From Strongylocentrotus droebachiensis (taxonomy: Eukaryota; Echinodermata; Echinoidea; Camarodonta; Strongylocentrotidae), in the NCBI GenBank assembly GCA_035222895.1, contig JAVYIG010002368.1, positions 186,001-250,000 of the forward strand: a stretch of 64,000 bases of DNA, read 5' to 3'. Below, one piece after another: positions 26,392-38,800 of the stretch (the stretch's first letter is position 1; the number at the start of each line of letters is the position of its first letter). Below the pieces are notes generated by a model. That model had not been told where the DNA came from and searched no databases. It was given only the letters and a program-made list of their open reading frames with translations. The translations under genes and the position numbers were made by a program.

Positions 26392-26470
26392 CCAAAAGAA
26401 AGACAAATTAGCTTTGAGCCCTGCCAAAAGTCACCATTAACATGGAGGTGAACTATCAATCATGACTTTG

Positions 26471-26618
26471 GGGCCCTGTTTCATGAAATTTATTATCAAC
26501 AACAAATGCTAAATTTGTATGACAAGTTTGCTCTCAGCCAATCAAATTTCATGATTTCAGTAGCTTGTAACAGTCATTGTAACTTTTTATTGATAACAAG
26601 TTTTATGTAACAGGGCCC
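26471..26618. mobile_element. MITE with GGGCCCTGTTTCATGAAA ends, ~148 bp
   Basis: Ends gggccctgtttcatgaaatt and the inverse of aacaagttttatgtaacagggccc. A partial relative lies at 20560-20700 (cagccaaatcaaatattacg, acgatttcagtagctttta, gttttatgaaacaggg). Confidence 0.65.
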
Positions 26619-26619
26619 A

Positions 26620-28138
26620 GAAGTTTCAACATCTTTACTGCAATGGGGAATAACTACATTTACATGAACTATAAGTGGCAAGAAAATAATCAGGTATATA
26701 CAGATACTACCCTCTATATTAAAGTAAGTGCATACATTGGGTACACATCTATTACATTTGAATATGTCTACAAAATTGTCCCAGTACAATATAGAATAAG
26801 AGGAAAATGAATACAAAATGGAACAAAATGAAGCTTAACAAATTTAGCTGTCTATCTTTATATTTTAACATGTTGGCATACTGAATTCTCTAATCCTAAA
26901 AAAAGATTTTGTACATAAATTACCTGGTTCAAGTAGGCAATAGATTTAAAAAAAATAAAAAATCTTTTTAGCAGAATTTCTGTCACAATTCAGTACATTA
27001 CTTGCTTAGTATAAATGTTTCTATGAAACAATTCAACAAGTACTTTCTGGTACATCCCTAAATTCAGGGATATATATAATATACAAACCATACTATACAT
27101 ATATACATGTGTATGTTTTGTACATTTTGTTTGTCTAGAATAGGTGTATTTAGGTTTATCTCACAAGTACGCAGAGACACAATCTCCTTTCTTAGGTTCT
27201 AAGGCACATGTTTGTATCAACAACAAAGACAAATATCCACATGCATGATTATTTGTTTTTCACATCATTGACAGAAAGAAAAAAAAACATTTCTGAAACA
27301 AAATATAATCTAGAAGCACACACAGCCTATATGACATTATATAACGTAACGTTTTTTACAGCTCATGGAGGTATTTCATGAAAATAAAAGAGAAATAAGT
27401 GTCAGGAACATGAAAATATTCATTAAAAAAAGCAATAAATATGAAGCATACCTTGTGAATATAGGATACCTTTTAATTCAAAAGTTGTATTTTGGCAGTA
27501 TTCATTAGACCAATATTTATGTGCTTTTGATTTTGTTGTAGCAGTGTGATTTACTTACTTTATCAACCATAAAGTAAATAGTATTTTCGGACAACTTTGT
27601 TGTGGTTTTGTGGTGCAGGGTCACGTATAGCCACCCAAAACTTTCCTAATTTAGGTAGTTTTTTTCAAAAGATATGCATTGTATAGTCTTTGTCAAGTGA
27701 ATTTCACGGGGAAAAACCCCCAAAATATCCTGATTTGTCCAGAAAAAACATCTATTGCTAAAGATCACAGATTATCAGTGTAATGACACCGATATATTCT
27801 TGAATTTTCTAAATCTTCTGAAAGATGGACTGTTTGTTGCGAGCTTCTTATCCTCAACTCGAGAGTTAAATCATTTGAAGCTTCTTCACAAAATATTTAA
27901 ATTACATGAATATTGACTAAAAGAATACCATAATAAATAACATCTAAATAATAGTGTGCTACACTTTAACTATGCAATTATACTAGTTTGTCAGCAGAAA
28001 ATAGTACTGTTTTAGAAGTAAAGATAAATCTGTTATGAAACTGATCAGATGAATACAGTGTTGAAATATCTACTGTTCAATCGGCTTGTCGCAAGTTCCA
28101 CAAGCTAGTACTTTGTAACTCAACTCAACTTGAATGAA
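26620..28138. other. No gene recognised
   Basis: Strongly AT-rich, with no long frame or clear repeat. It may include distal 3'UTR of Rab11-FIP, but no minus-strand polyadenylation signal could be chosen. Confidence 0.5.
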
Positions 28139-28440
28139 TAATAATAATAATAATAGTTTAGTTCTTGTATAGCGCATGATACGTTATGAAATAACATCTC
28201 TATGCGCTTTCAAAGAGCTTTGAAATTTATTACCCTAGCTTTAGCTCTGGCAGCCTTGTCAGCACACAGTGCATTTCAAGGAATATTCCTACCAGGTACC
28301 CATTTACCTCACCTGGGTTGAGTGTGGCAAATGTAGATCAATGTCTTGCAAAAGGACATTGGTGCCTGGGCGGGACTCGAACCGCGGACCTTGTGATCGA
28401 CAGTCCGGTGACGTATCCACTCGACCACAACACCTCTATA
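28139..28440 (-). mobile_element. tRNA-derived SINE, most complete copy
   Basis: Minus strand: a tRNA-like head with an A box-like TGGTCGAGTGG and B box GGTTCGAGTCCC, a body (tgcaagacattgatctacat, gtaaatgggtacctggtagg, gcgctatacaagaacta) and a TTATTATTATTATT tail. Same family at 8660, 13084, 25516, 39676 and 43504. Confidence 0.78.
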
Positions 28441-29209
28441 AAAGATACAGATCTCTCATGTTATCTACCTTAAAATTATCTCTCCAAAATTAAGAAGACA
28501 GCACTTCCCCCATAAAACAAATCTCTCAAAAAACTATAGAACTTCAGGAGGTATTCAGAAGCTATTACTTTGTAACTAGACTACGTGTATTTGAATGAAT
28601 GACTGACAAGATACAGAACTCACATCTCATCTACCTCAAAGATATCCCCCCAAACCAACTAGAAATTTCTTTCCACATGAAACAAATCTCTGAAACAAAA
28701 ATAGGACTTCAGGAATTCTTGATAACGCTCTCTTGCTGCCGTATTGGCTGTTGTATTAACAGGTTGCCTCCAATTACTCTTTAAACAACAACCTATTACA
28801 ATGAATATTCATGATCGAATTGCACACGAACGTGCTATTAAACCAACATGATACAAGTCATGAATATTCATAATCACCCTTTTCTAAAATGAAGTTACAC
28901 TTCAGTGACCTGTATTAACATAAAATTCATGATAAGTGGTATCCACCAAAAAACTAATGCTTCAATCAAGCATAACGTAACAATAAACAGTGAACATACA
29001 ATTCATTTTACATTACAGATAGAAACAGTGCATGGTACGATACAATGAATTATAGCAACATCGGAGATACAGTTCCATCTTACCACTGAATGTAAGATGA
29101 CTTAAATGCCACAGGGCTCAGATTCCATAAGCTGCACAAATTGACATCAAAGCAGTGAATTCTCAAGGGCACCTCTTTACTGTTGAGTCGTACAAACCTT
29201 GGTGAAGAG

Positions 29210-29342
29210 CTATAACTTGATGGGACAATTCATATCTAGAACGTCACAGAATTCAACCATGATGCAGAGTAGTAGAATTTCAATGTAAGCCTCAAGCTCC
29301 TTAATATGTTGAACGTTATCCAATAATAAGCTTATATTCTAT
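29210..29342 (-). pseudogene. Tandem copy 3 of the Rab11-FIP last exon (degenerate)
   Basis: The frame LLLDNVQHIKELEAYIEILL then LCIMVEFCDVLDMNCPIKL and a stop remains open, but conserved residues are changed (the SPDLL motif and the NRP Arg). It shares the AAGCTTATTATTGG 5' junction, the RVM-position Cys and the terminal Leu with copy 2, so copies 2 and 3 have a common origin. An in-frame TAG just upstream (TGG in copy 2) argues against splicing here. Confidence 0.55.
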
Positions 29343-29457
29343 CTCTTTACCGTTGTTGAGTCTTACAAACCTTGGTGAAGAGCTACAAGGTAATATAACT
29401 TGATAGGACGATTCATATCTTTACCGTTGAGTCGGACAAACCTTGGTGAAGAGAGCT

Positions 29458-29592
29458 CTATAACTTGATTGGACGATTCATATCGAGGAGGTCTGGTGAT
29501 TCCATCATGACACAGAGTAGCAGCTTTTCAATGTAAGCCTCGAGCTCTTTAACCTGTTGAATGTTATCCAATAATAAGCTTATATTCCATCT
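29458..29592 (-). pseudogene. Tandem copy 2 of the Rab11-FIP last exon (possible alternative terminal exon)
   Basis: Homology to exon 9 starts near its GGAAT and runs through its stop. The frame is open: LLLDNIQQVKELEAYIEKLL then LCVMMESPDLLDMNRPIKL and a stop. From DNIQQ onward only two residues differ from exon 9, Arg to Cys in the RVM motif and the last Ser to Leu; most other nucleotide changes are synonymous. The first ~24 nt of exon 9 are missing. An AG at TTTGTAG upstream would enter in phase 0 through DSTVKRWNIS. Used exon or recent pseudo-exon cannot be decided from sequence. Confidence 0.6.
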
Positions 29593-29692
29593 CTTTACCG
29601 TTGAGTCCTACAAACTGTGATGAAGAGAGCTTTATAACTTGATAGGACGATTCATAACTTTACCGTTGAGTCGTACACACCTAGATGATGAA

Positions 29693-29845
29693 CTATGACT
29701 TGATAGGACGATTCATGTCTAGTAGATCTGGCGATTCCATCATGACACGTAGCAGTAGCTTTTCAATGTATGCCTCAAGCTCTTTTACCTGCTGAATGTT
29801 ATCTGATAATATAGATTCCTGCTGCTGGACTAGTTGTACGAGTTG
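29693..29845 (-). CDS. Rab11-FIP: Rab11-FIP coding exon 9 (Rab11-binding domain, stop)
   Basis: Acceptor TTTTCGACAG, phase 0. QLVQLVQQQESILSDNIQQV is followed by KELEAYIEKLLLRVM, MESPDLLDMNRPIKS and TAG. The pattern ELE.YI..LL.RVM...P is the signature of the FIP Rab-binding domain. About 70 bp of intron lies between the acceptor and the earliest LINE-frame sequence. Two degenerate copies of this exon follow downstream. Confidence 0.92.
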   Translation of the reverse strand, partial: QLVQLVQQQESILSDNIQQVKELEAYIEKLLLRVMMESPDLLDMNRPIKS

Positions 29846-32800
29846 CTGTCGAAAATGAACAGAAATAAGATATAGATTTATTGGTTTGTATTTTTTGTTG
29901 GACTGGTTTATTGATTAGAGAATAGAAAGTGTAGTGCCAAGAAGAGAGACAAAGTTAAATTGATATTGACTAATTGCCAGAGTGTAAGATCTAAAGCTGG
30001 TGATATCGAAGTGCTCATCGACTCCGTTAAACCAGACTTCATCTGTGGAACAGAATCGTGGCTTGACCCAGATGTTAATAGCAGTGAAATCTTCCCAGAC
30101 AACCACTCTATCTTCAGGAAAGATCGTGAACAGCTAAAGACTGGAGGTGGAGTCTTCCAAGCAGTGAAGGGGGATTTGATTACAATGCACTGCAGTGAAC
30201 TTAACTCTGATTGTGAAATATTATGGACTGAAACAAAAATAAAGGGGTGTAGACCCTTGCTTGTGGGAGTCTTCTACCGTCCACCGAATGACAGCAATGG
30301 TGAAGCAATCGACCACCTGGCGCAATCCTTTACAAGGTTAGGAAATAAGATCAATTCTCACAATGTCATCCTCACAGGGGATTTTAATCTACCCAACATC
30401 TCGTGGGATGATCATGTTGTCTCCAGCAGGAGTGGATACAGCACCAGAGCAGCTGATAAGCTTGTCACTCTAGTGGAAGAATTGGGCCTTATTCAGCATG
30501 TCACCCAACCTACAAGAATTCAGGGAAACACAGAAAACATCTTGGACTTGATCTTCTCCAATAACCCTGAAATAGTGGACAAGATATCTGTTACAGATGG
30601 CATTGCTGACCACAGCTCAGTGATAGTGGACTTAAGAGTAGCTCCTACTAGGAAGCGTCCGATAAGAAGGAAAATCTACCTCAGGGGTAAAGCAGATACT
30701 CAGGGTATCAAGGAGACACTTCAGGACTTTACAGATACTTATTTCCAAACGAACCAAGACAAAAGTGTAGAGGACAAATGGGAAGAAATTAGAAGTGCAA
30801 TACTACACACAATGGAAAAACATGTCCCGCACAAGTTTTCCACTAGCCGATTTAACTTACCATGGTTCAATAGATCACTACGTCGTACGATTAAGAAGAA
30901 ACAGAGATTATACAACAAGGCAGTTAGGACAGGAAAGCCGGATGACTGGGAATCGTTCAAGGCCTTTAGGAAAAGCACCCACAAGCTCATTAAAGAAGCC
31001 CGTTCTTTATATGTTAGGGACACTCTTGAATCGGCAATTCTAGAAGAGCCAAAAAGGTTTTGGTCTTACATTAAGCAACTGAAACAAGAAAACTCGGGAG
31101 TAGCAGATCTCCAGCAAGGGGAGAAGACTGTAAGCAACGACATAGACAAGGCAAACGTTTTGAATGAACAATTCCGGAGCGTTTTCACCAACGAGCCTCC
31201 TGGATTAGCACAGTCCCTTGGCAACAGCCCTTACCAGAAGATTGGACATCTCAACATTACTAGGAAAGGGGTCGAAAAGCTACTCAGCACGCTGAAGACC
31301 AACAAAGCACAAGGGCCGGACGGCATTCCACCGTGGTTCCTGAAGATCGGAGCTGAGCAGCTATCTGCACCTTTGCAAGACCTGTTCCAATCTTCCATCA
31401 ACACTGGAATAGTACCGCAAGAATGGAGAGACGCCAACGTAGCCGCCATCTTCAAGAAGGGGAGCAGGAAGAGTGCTGCAAACTACAGACCTGTCTCGTT
31501 GACACCAGTATTGAGTAAAGTCATGGAACACATCATACATAGCCACGTAATGAAACACCTAGAAAATCAACATATCCTATCAGACTTCCAACATGGGTTT
31601 CGTGCTAAAAGATCTACTGAAACGCAGCTAATTCTCACAATCAATGATATTAGCCAAGAACTGGATAGAAATAAGTTAGTCGACATGGCAGTGCTTGATT
31701 TTACAAAAGCTTTCGACAAGGTCCCTCATCGTCGCCTAATCTCTAAACTACAATATTATGGACTTGAGGGAGAAATCACTTCTTGGGTGAGAAGTTTTCT
31801 GATGGGCCGCACACAACGAGTTGTCATCAATGGTCATTCATCTCTACCTGCATCTGTTACATCTGGCGTACCGCAGGGTACAGTGACCGGCCCACTATGG
31901 TTCTTGTTGTACATTAACGATCTACCAAACAACATGGCCTGCACAACCAGATTGTTCGCAGACGACTGTCTGCTGTATACAGCCGTATCAGCTGATCAAG
32001 ATACCAGCGTACTGCAGAAAGATCTTAGACAACTGGAAAGCTGGCAAGACACATGGCTGATGAACTTCAACCCAACCAAGTGCTGTACCATGACCATTGG
32101 TAAGAGAAACCCCCCTCATCACAAGTATAACTTTTGTAACCATAGTCTCGAGAGTGTGTCTTCTCATCCATACCTGGGTGTTCACATATCGAATACATTG
32201 AGCTGGAATACTCATACTCAGGCAGCTACCAAGAAAGCCCAGAGAATACAGAATGTAGTCCGCAGGAACTTGTGGAGTTGCAACAAGAAGGTGAAATCAA
32301 CTGCATACCTGGCGTTAGTAAGACCGCTTCTTGAGTATGCATCGTCAGCTTGGGATCCCTCTACCAAGCAGAATATCAAGTCCCTAGAACGTGTCCAACG
32401 ACAAGCAGCCAGATTCTGTACTAGCAACTACAGTAGAGAAGAAGGCACAGTCACCAAGGCGCTAAAAGACCTAGGATGGGAATCGCTTCAAACTAGAAGG
32501 AGAAACCAGAGACTCGGCATGTTATACAAAATGAAGAATGGACTGGTCGACATTCCTTTGTATGACTATGTACAACCGAATCCCAGAGAAACCAGGGGGA
32601 ACAACCAGAAGTTCCTACAACTTCGCCACAAAGCTAGAGCCTACCAGGATTCCTTTTTTGTGTCAACCATCAAGGACTGGAATAACCTCCCAACCCCCTA
32701 GTAAGCAGCCCATCATTAACCACTTTTAAGAACAATCTACTTAAACATTCCCAATAATTTGATTTGAGTCAACCCACACACAGCGTGCTCTGTCTACAAA

Positions 32801-35800
32801 TACGTTAGCGTGGATGTGTCTGGAAAGGACATTTTGCTGACCAAATCATACAGATACAGATACAGATTAAAAGGCATTCATTCAAAATAGCAGCCAAAGG
32901 CTGAAAATAATTTAATTTACAAATATTTTGAAAATACATCAAAATGCAATACATTGAAAATTGGTTTGATGAAATACAGTAATACATTTTGATGATTCCA
33001 AAACCTCACAGTATACACAAATACTTATGTGCTACATCAGGCCTTCTCAACTGGCGGCGCGCGCGCCACTTGTGGCGCGCGCGGTCAGGCGGAGTGGCGC
33101 ACGACTTTTGCACAAAAAAAAGGAGGACAAAAAAAGAAAGAACTACAAAATTGTATATTAGAATTAAAAACTCAGCAAAATCAAAAAGGCCCAGTCGAAG
33201 TTGAAACCAAAATGTCTGCTTAACAAACAGGAAAAAAGGATAATTTAACCTTTTTGTACTATTCTATACGACTCTTAAACTATCCTGAGCTCTAAACGAC
33301 AATAAGCTTACGATGTGCTACCAATTTTAACATTGCCAATCTCTGGAAACATCTTGTTTCTGTTTGTTTGATTTTCACTTAATTTGGACAATTCCTGTTT
33401 TAATTGCACCAAAATAACTACATATAAATTTACCTCCAGTGTGAATGTACCCAGGAATTGTATGAAATTATGATTGATGTATTTTGGAATAAAAAGGTGT
33501 TAAAATGCCACATCTGGGCCTTTAGAAAGCCCTAAAAATCTGCACCCCCGTCCGTTGTCTTCTCGGTCGCTACGCTCCCTCGCAGCAAAATCAAACATAC
33601 AGGTTGGCACTTCAACTAAAAATTCTTTTCGTTTTGGCACTTCTAACAAACTACTTGAGAAGGCCTGTGCTACATGATCAACCTTTTCCAATCGCTGCCA
33701 CACAGTTTAATATTGAGCGTAAGTCTATGGCTCATCGTATATTGATCAACCTTAAAGATAAGGTGGAGTTCTGGTCGTGCGATTGCATTGTGAGAGAAAC
33801 GGTGTGAAATCAATCAGAAAAAGTTGATCATCTAGCATATAAGTATTGGTGTGTATTACAAGGTTCTGGATCATCAAAATGATAAGAAATATGGCCCAGT
33901 CTTGGTAAAGTTACAAGCCCTATCCACAGAAAGATGTATAAGGGACAACACAAACATGTGGCATAAAAATCTGTCCCAATTTGTGTGATGTTACATGCCT
34001 TATTTAGAATATTAGGCATTTGAAGAGCCATGCTTTTCAGGGAACATTTGTTATCTGATGTTCTTCCACACTTGCACAATACAATGATAACGCTTACAAA
34101 TTATTGTTCACCTCTTCCCAGAACTCAACCTTCTCTTGAAGATCAATCATAACTCTTTATATGCGGCCCTGGATATATAAAGACTGAACCTCACCTGTTT
34201 TGAAAGTGTATCGTACTTGCTAGTCGAGCTATGCTTCCTATGTTTCTCCTTGCTCTCTTGAGTCATCTTCCGAAGGTCAGGGGTCGTGCCACCGTGGTTG
34301 ACCTGACCAAACTCTTCCACAGTGGAATAAGCACTGAGCGCTTTCTTGTGGCGGTTCTCTCTTCTGCCATTCTCTGTAAAGATAAACACAAAATACAATT
34401 AATCCCTGTTTATGAAGACCGCTCAAGAAAAAAACATGAAAAGTAGTCTTTTAACTAGGCAGGTGGTCTTTACGTCCAGGTTCCTTTACTACAGGTTTGA
34501 GTGAGACATTGCATTCAAGGGAAACCAAAAAAATGTGGTTTATACCAACAGGCAGGTTTGAGTGACAAAGTCAAACCTATCTATAAAGGCCACCCGAGGG
34601 AAACAGAAAAACTTGTCAATGTAGAAAAGTGGCCTTCCTAGACAGGTTCTACAACACACATTTCTTTCCCAAGGGAGACAAATTATACAGCCACTTTAGA
34701 CAGGTAGCCTTTATAGAGAGGTGGCCGCTAACACATGTTTGACTGTAGATGAATAGCATAGCGTTGTTAACTACAGCATTCTCCTGTAAATACATAATAG
34801 TGCATGTATACATCATCATTGTATAGCATCCATTTTTCCCATGTAGTGGGGATGGACATTTCATTTCCCTTCATCATACAACAAAGTATCATTTAATATC
34901 CAAGGCTTTAGCCAAGCTCCCTGTAAACATTCAAGCATTCAAGAAATTTCTTTCCACAGGGTACCGGATTCAAAATCATTTTATGAGATCACAATTACTG
35001 GATGGCTTTTAAGCAGTGTTTAGCCAAAGTTCAAACTGCGAGCAACAATATAGCTATCGTTACTCCCACTCAATAAAGACTACTTTCTTGTTTTCTTTCT
35101 TGGATTTCATGCATGGTCTTTAACGTAAAATGTAATGGCACAACAAACGCAAGTTCAGAATGCAAAATACATTGTAGTTGGACATATAGGTGAATACAAA
35201 ATTGTAATTTGACATGCCGTATTTGTATGAAAATTAAAATGCATGCCATGGTAACTTAAAGGGAGATGGTTGCCAGTTGCCATGTGCAGTAGGTTTTAAT
35301 TCACTGAAACCAGACTTGGTGGAAATACCATTAATGTGTGTAACGGTCTCGCAGTCTCGCAGTCTCGCACACAGCAAAAACTTGTGGTCCCATCAAGAAA
35401 TACCCTCTAGTCTCTCAGAGAGTCTTTGGGTGAGGGCAATGTAAGATAATGATTTGTCCATATGAGATGATTGGTGGGGCAAAAAGAGCATTACATAAGG
35501 CCAGTTGGTCATACCACCGAAGGCTAATCCTGGTGATTGAGAACACCTTTTATTTGGTTAAGCCCCTGAATGATGTCAAATTCCTCATGAGAGCCCACTA
35601 CTATGCATCTTTAAAGCCTGTCTGTACTAGTTTGCCCAGGGGGGATTATACCTCTCTGCAAGGTCACTGACAGGTGGCTATCTCATCAAATCAGCTCTCA
35701 ATTAACATAAGATAAAGGGGATCATGGGGGACCAACGGGCACCGATTACGCATTGTTTTCCATATAGAGGAAGCAAGTAGCTATAAGTATCACAGTGGGG

Positions 35801-38800
35801 CTTTAACATAAAAACTGGGGGGCGTTTCACAAAACTTGTCATCAGTGACAAATGACAGTTTTTGTTATAAGCTACTAAAATCCTTGCTTCTGTCTGGTTA
35901 TCAGCAGATTCGTCACTGATTTTTGTACTTTGTCATTGAAAAAAGGCTTTGTGAAACAGGGCCCTGATAGCTACACTACATACTTCCTCTTGGCAGTGTA
36001 GCAAGACTGGAGATATCTCCTTGCTCTCTCTCCTCCTTATCCTTCAGCAGACTCTCCTCAGACACGGCCCGGTGGAGGGCCGTTGGAGGGGCAAGCAGCG
36101 AACCCCCTAGACTAGACACGCCCAGATGAATACCGGGGTTGCGGAAACCATCCGTTTCGTCCGGAGCTGAGTTGCCATGGTCATAATGATGCCCATGTTC
36201 GTGGATTGGTGTTGCAGGCAGGGAGGAGGACATGTAGCGCAGGTCTGGCGTGCTTTTACCTATCTTATTAAGATGCTCTTTGCTCTGATGAAATGCAAAA
36301 TATAATTGAGGAAATGAGAAAGTTCATTAATAGATATTATATCCTGCATCAAAAATGTGTTGGCTTTTGGTTGGTTGAGAGCTCGTCACATGTAATTTTT
36401 TGTTTTTTAATTGAATCAATTTTTTTTTTCAAATCTTAATTTAATGAAAACAAAATATTTTAAATCTTTTTAGATAAAAATTGACATTTTTTTTTCTTCA
36501 AATTTTTGTTTTCCCAAAAATGTTTTTTTTGTTTTTTTTGTTTAATAAATAAATTTTTGATGCAGGATATAAAACTAATATACCATGCCTTCTATTCGAG
36601 GTACTGGTTAAACTATGGGCCTCGGTGACTCCAAAAGTACCATTTGCTTCTGGGCTGCGCCCCTCAGCAAATAGTACTATTGGAGTCACCTCTTGCGCAT
36701 AGTTTTCACCAGAACCTCTCAAGGCAGTGTATATTTGTATAATATGTTTTTGTTTGTTTTTCAAGCGATATTTTATTTGGTACTCAAAACAATATAATAC
36801 AGAGTTATGACATGATTAATAAAAACAATAATTTAAAAGCATTCTATTACATCTATATAATACAGGAAATCAACTCAACTCACCAATGCTTTTGAGATGT
36901 TACCCAATGCTGTTTTAACATTCCTCCCGATTCCCCCCTTGCCCCTCGCTGAGCCGGTCATCCCTCCTGGCCGAAACCTGTTTGAGGGAGGGGGCTTCTG
37001 AACGGGCGGGGTAGGGGGCTGTGATCGGAGATCCCTTGCCTGGTCGACGACGTCGGGTGTCGAGTATCGATGATGGTGCGTGGTACGGAAGTCGTCACTC
37101 ATAGAAGAAGCGACGGACTGAGAGTCATCTGAATAGAAGGCCTATTTGTGAGACACAGGAGAAAGCAAGATATTATATACCACATAGCATGAATCTTGCA
37201 ACATGATTGGGCTAAATGAGGTCACATGACGAATACGAGATTGCATATCTTGGCAGTCGTAGTGATACCAGTAGTCAAACCTATCGCATATGTGATAGTA
37301 TGTTTTCAGTGATGCCAAATAGACTTACATGCTAAGAGCTAATGGGTCATCATTTTGCAAAATATTGTTGTCAGATATGCGTAGGCGATTGACACAAAGG
37401 TAAATGCGAAGAGTTCATGTGCAACAATGCTTAAGCAGACGACTAGTGCACAGAAGCAGCTCACTACTCTATGGTTTATCAAGTAGCATGGTGTATCATG
37501 TACTATCTTCCCACGCTGAAGGCAAAATCACCTCAGCGATAATATCATTACCCATTTTCGGGGTTGATTACCTCTTAAAGAAAACCTTTTATACACCAGT
37601 ATTGATTTATCATGCACTGGAAACAGTTAAAATAATCTTGAAGCCTTTGGTTCACTGTTAATCTATCCCATGATAAATACAATCTGGGACAGGGAGAACA
37701 GTTGGGTGGCAATATATAAAGAGTTAATTGCTACCTGTCCCTGTGAGAGTTTTGAATGAGGGGCTTACCGGGTCATTGAACTGAAGCTCTCGGTTGATAT
37801 CATTAAAGTATTCATCGTTCGCAGAGTCTTTTCTTGAATCTTTTCTCCTAACATCTGGAGATGATCCAGACTGCTTTCTTCTCCATGCTAGCCACGAAGA
37901 TAAAATAAAGCAGAATCACAAGTTAGATCAACTGCGGATTTTAATTGCATACATGTATATATTTCATATGATATCGTACTGAGATTGGATGCTTGTGCAT
38001 AAGTCTGCACATTCAAATGGTGAATGTTAAACGCATATATATTTCATGTAATATCATAAGTCTGCATGTCACAATGGTTCTGAATGTCCATTGCATACAT
38101 ATTTCATATGATATCATACTGAGATTGGAGTTTTTACATAAGTCTGCACTTTATAATGGTGAATGTTAAATGTACATGTATATATGTGTTATATGTCATA
38201 TTAAAAGTGGATTTTTGTGTATGGTGTATGTTAAATGTACATGTATATTTGTGTTATATGTGATATTGATAGTGGATTTTTGTGAATAAGTCTGCACATT
38301 ATAATGGTGTATTTACTATGAATACATGTCTATATTGTTCACGATATCAATTGTAGATTTTAATTGCATACATGTATATATTTCATATGCTATGATACTG
38401 AGATTGAATGCTTGTGCATAAGTTTTCACAAAGACTAAGAACAACTTAAGATGGACTTGAACTATGGCAGGCTGTTCATGCCACTACTTCCTCCAACCCT
38501 ATCTTGCATTGGTTTCTCAAGGGAGGTACAAATCATGCTCACATTTCTACAGAATTTACCTTTTTTGATAATTCATTATTAAAGGAAAAAATTTGCATGT
38601 ATGCATTACAGATGATTACATTACGAAAATGAACTGTTATCAACCAACTTATTCAAATTATCAAAAGCTTGTGGAGGTACACAAATATTAGAAATCGTTA
38701 TATTTATGGATATTTCAGCCGTCTCTGAACCGATTTTGATCAAACAAAGATGATTTTGTCATTTAAATTGTATGTTCTTTCAAATTTGACACTCAGTTTT

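Larger units (their letters stand above)
29170..29730 (-). repeat. ~240-bp tandem units made of the Rab11-FIP terminal exon and 3' flank
   Basis: The stops of the three copies lie 235 and 248 bp apart. The flank motif taccgttgagtcgtacaaac and the following ggtgaagagc and ataacttgataggacgattc recur around 29180, 29350, 29425, 29600 and 29660. The 3' flank was therefore amplified together with the coding end and also has extra sub-copies. Confidence 0.75.

Noticed and set aside
28366-28440. tRNA gene on the minus strand
   Set aside because: A and B box-like words are present, but no cloverleaf acceptor pairing, and the sequence continues into a dispersed SINE body.
33029-33223. Short plus-strand frame in the 33-kb region
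   Set aside because: Lies inside the hAT element with the exact 8-bp duplication; no transposase similarity.
34090-34160. Possible extra Rab11-FIP exon (DLQEKVEFWEEV)
   Set aside because: The sequence is the terminal inverted repeat of the TTAA MITE; the same words occur inverted at 33756. Exon 8 joins exon 9 in frame without it.
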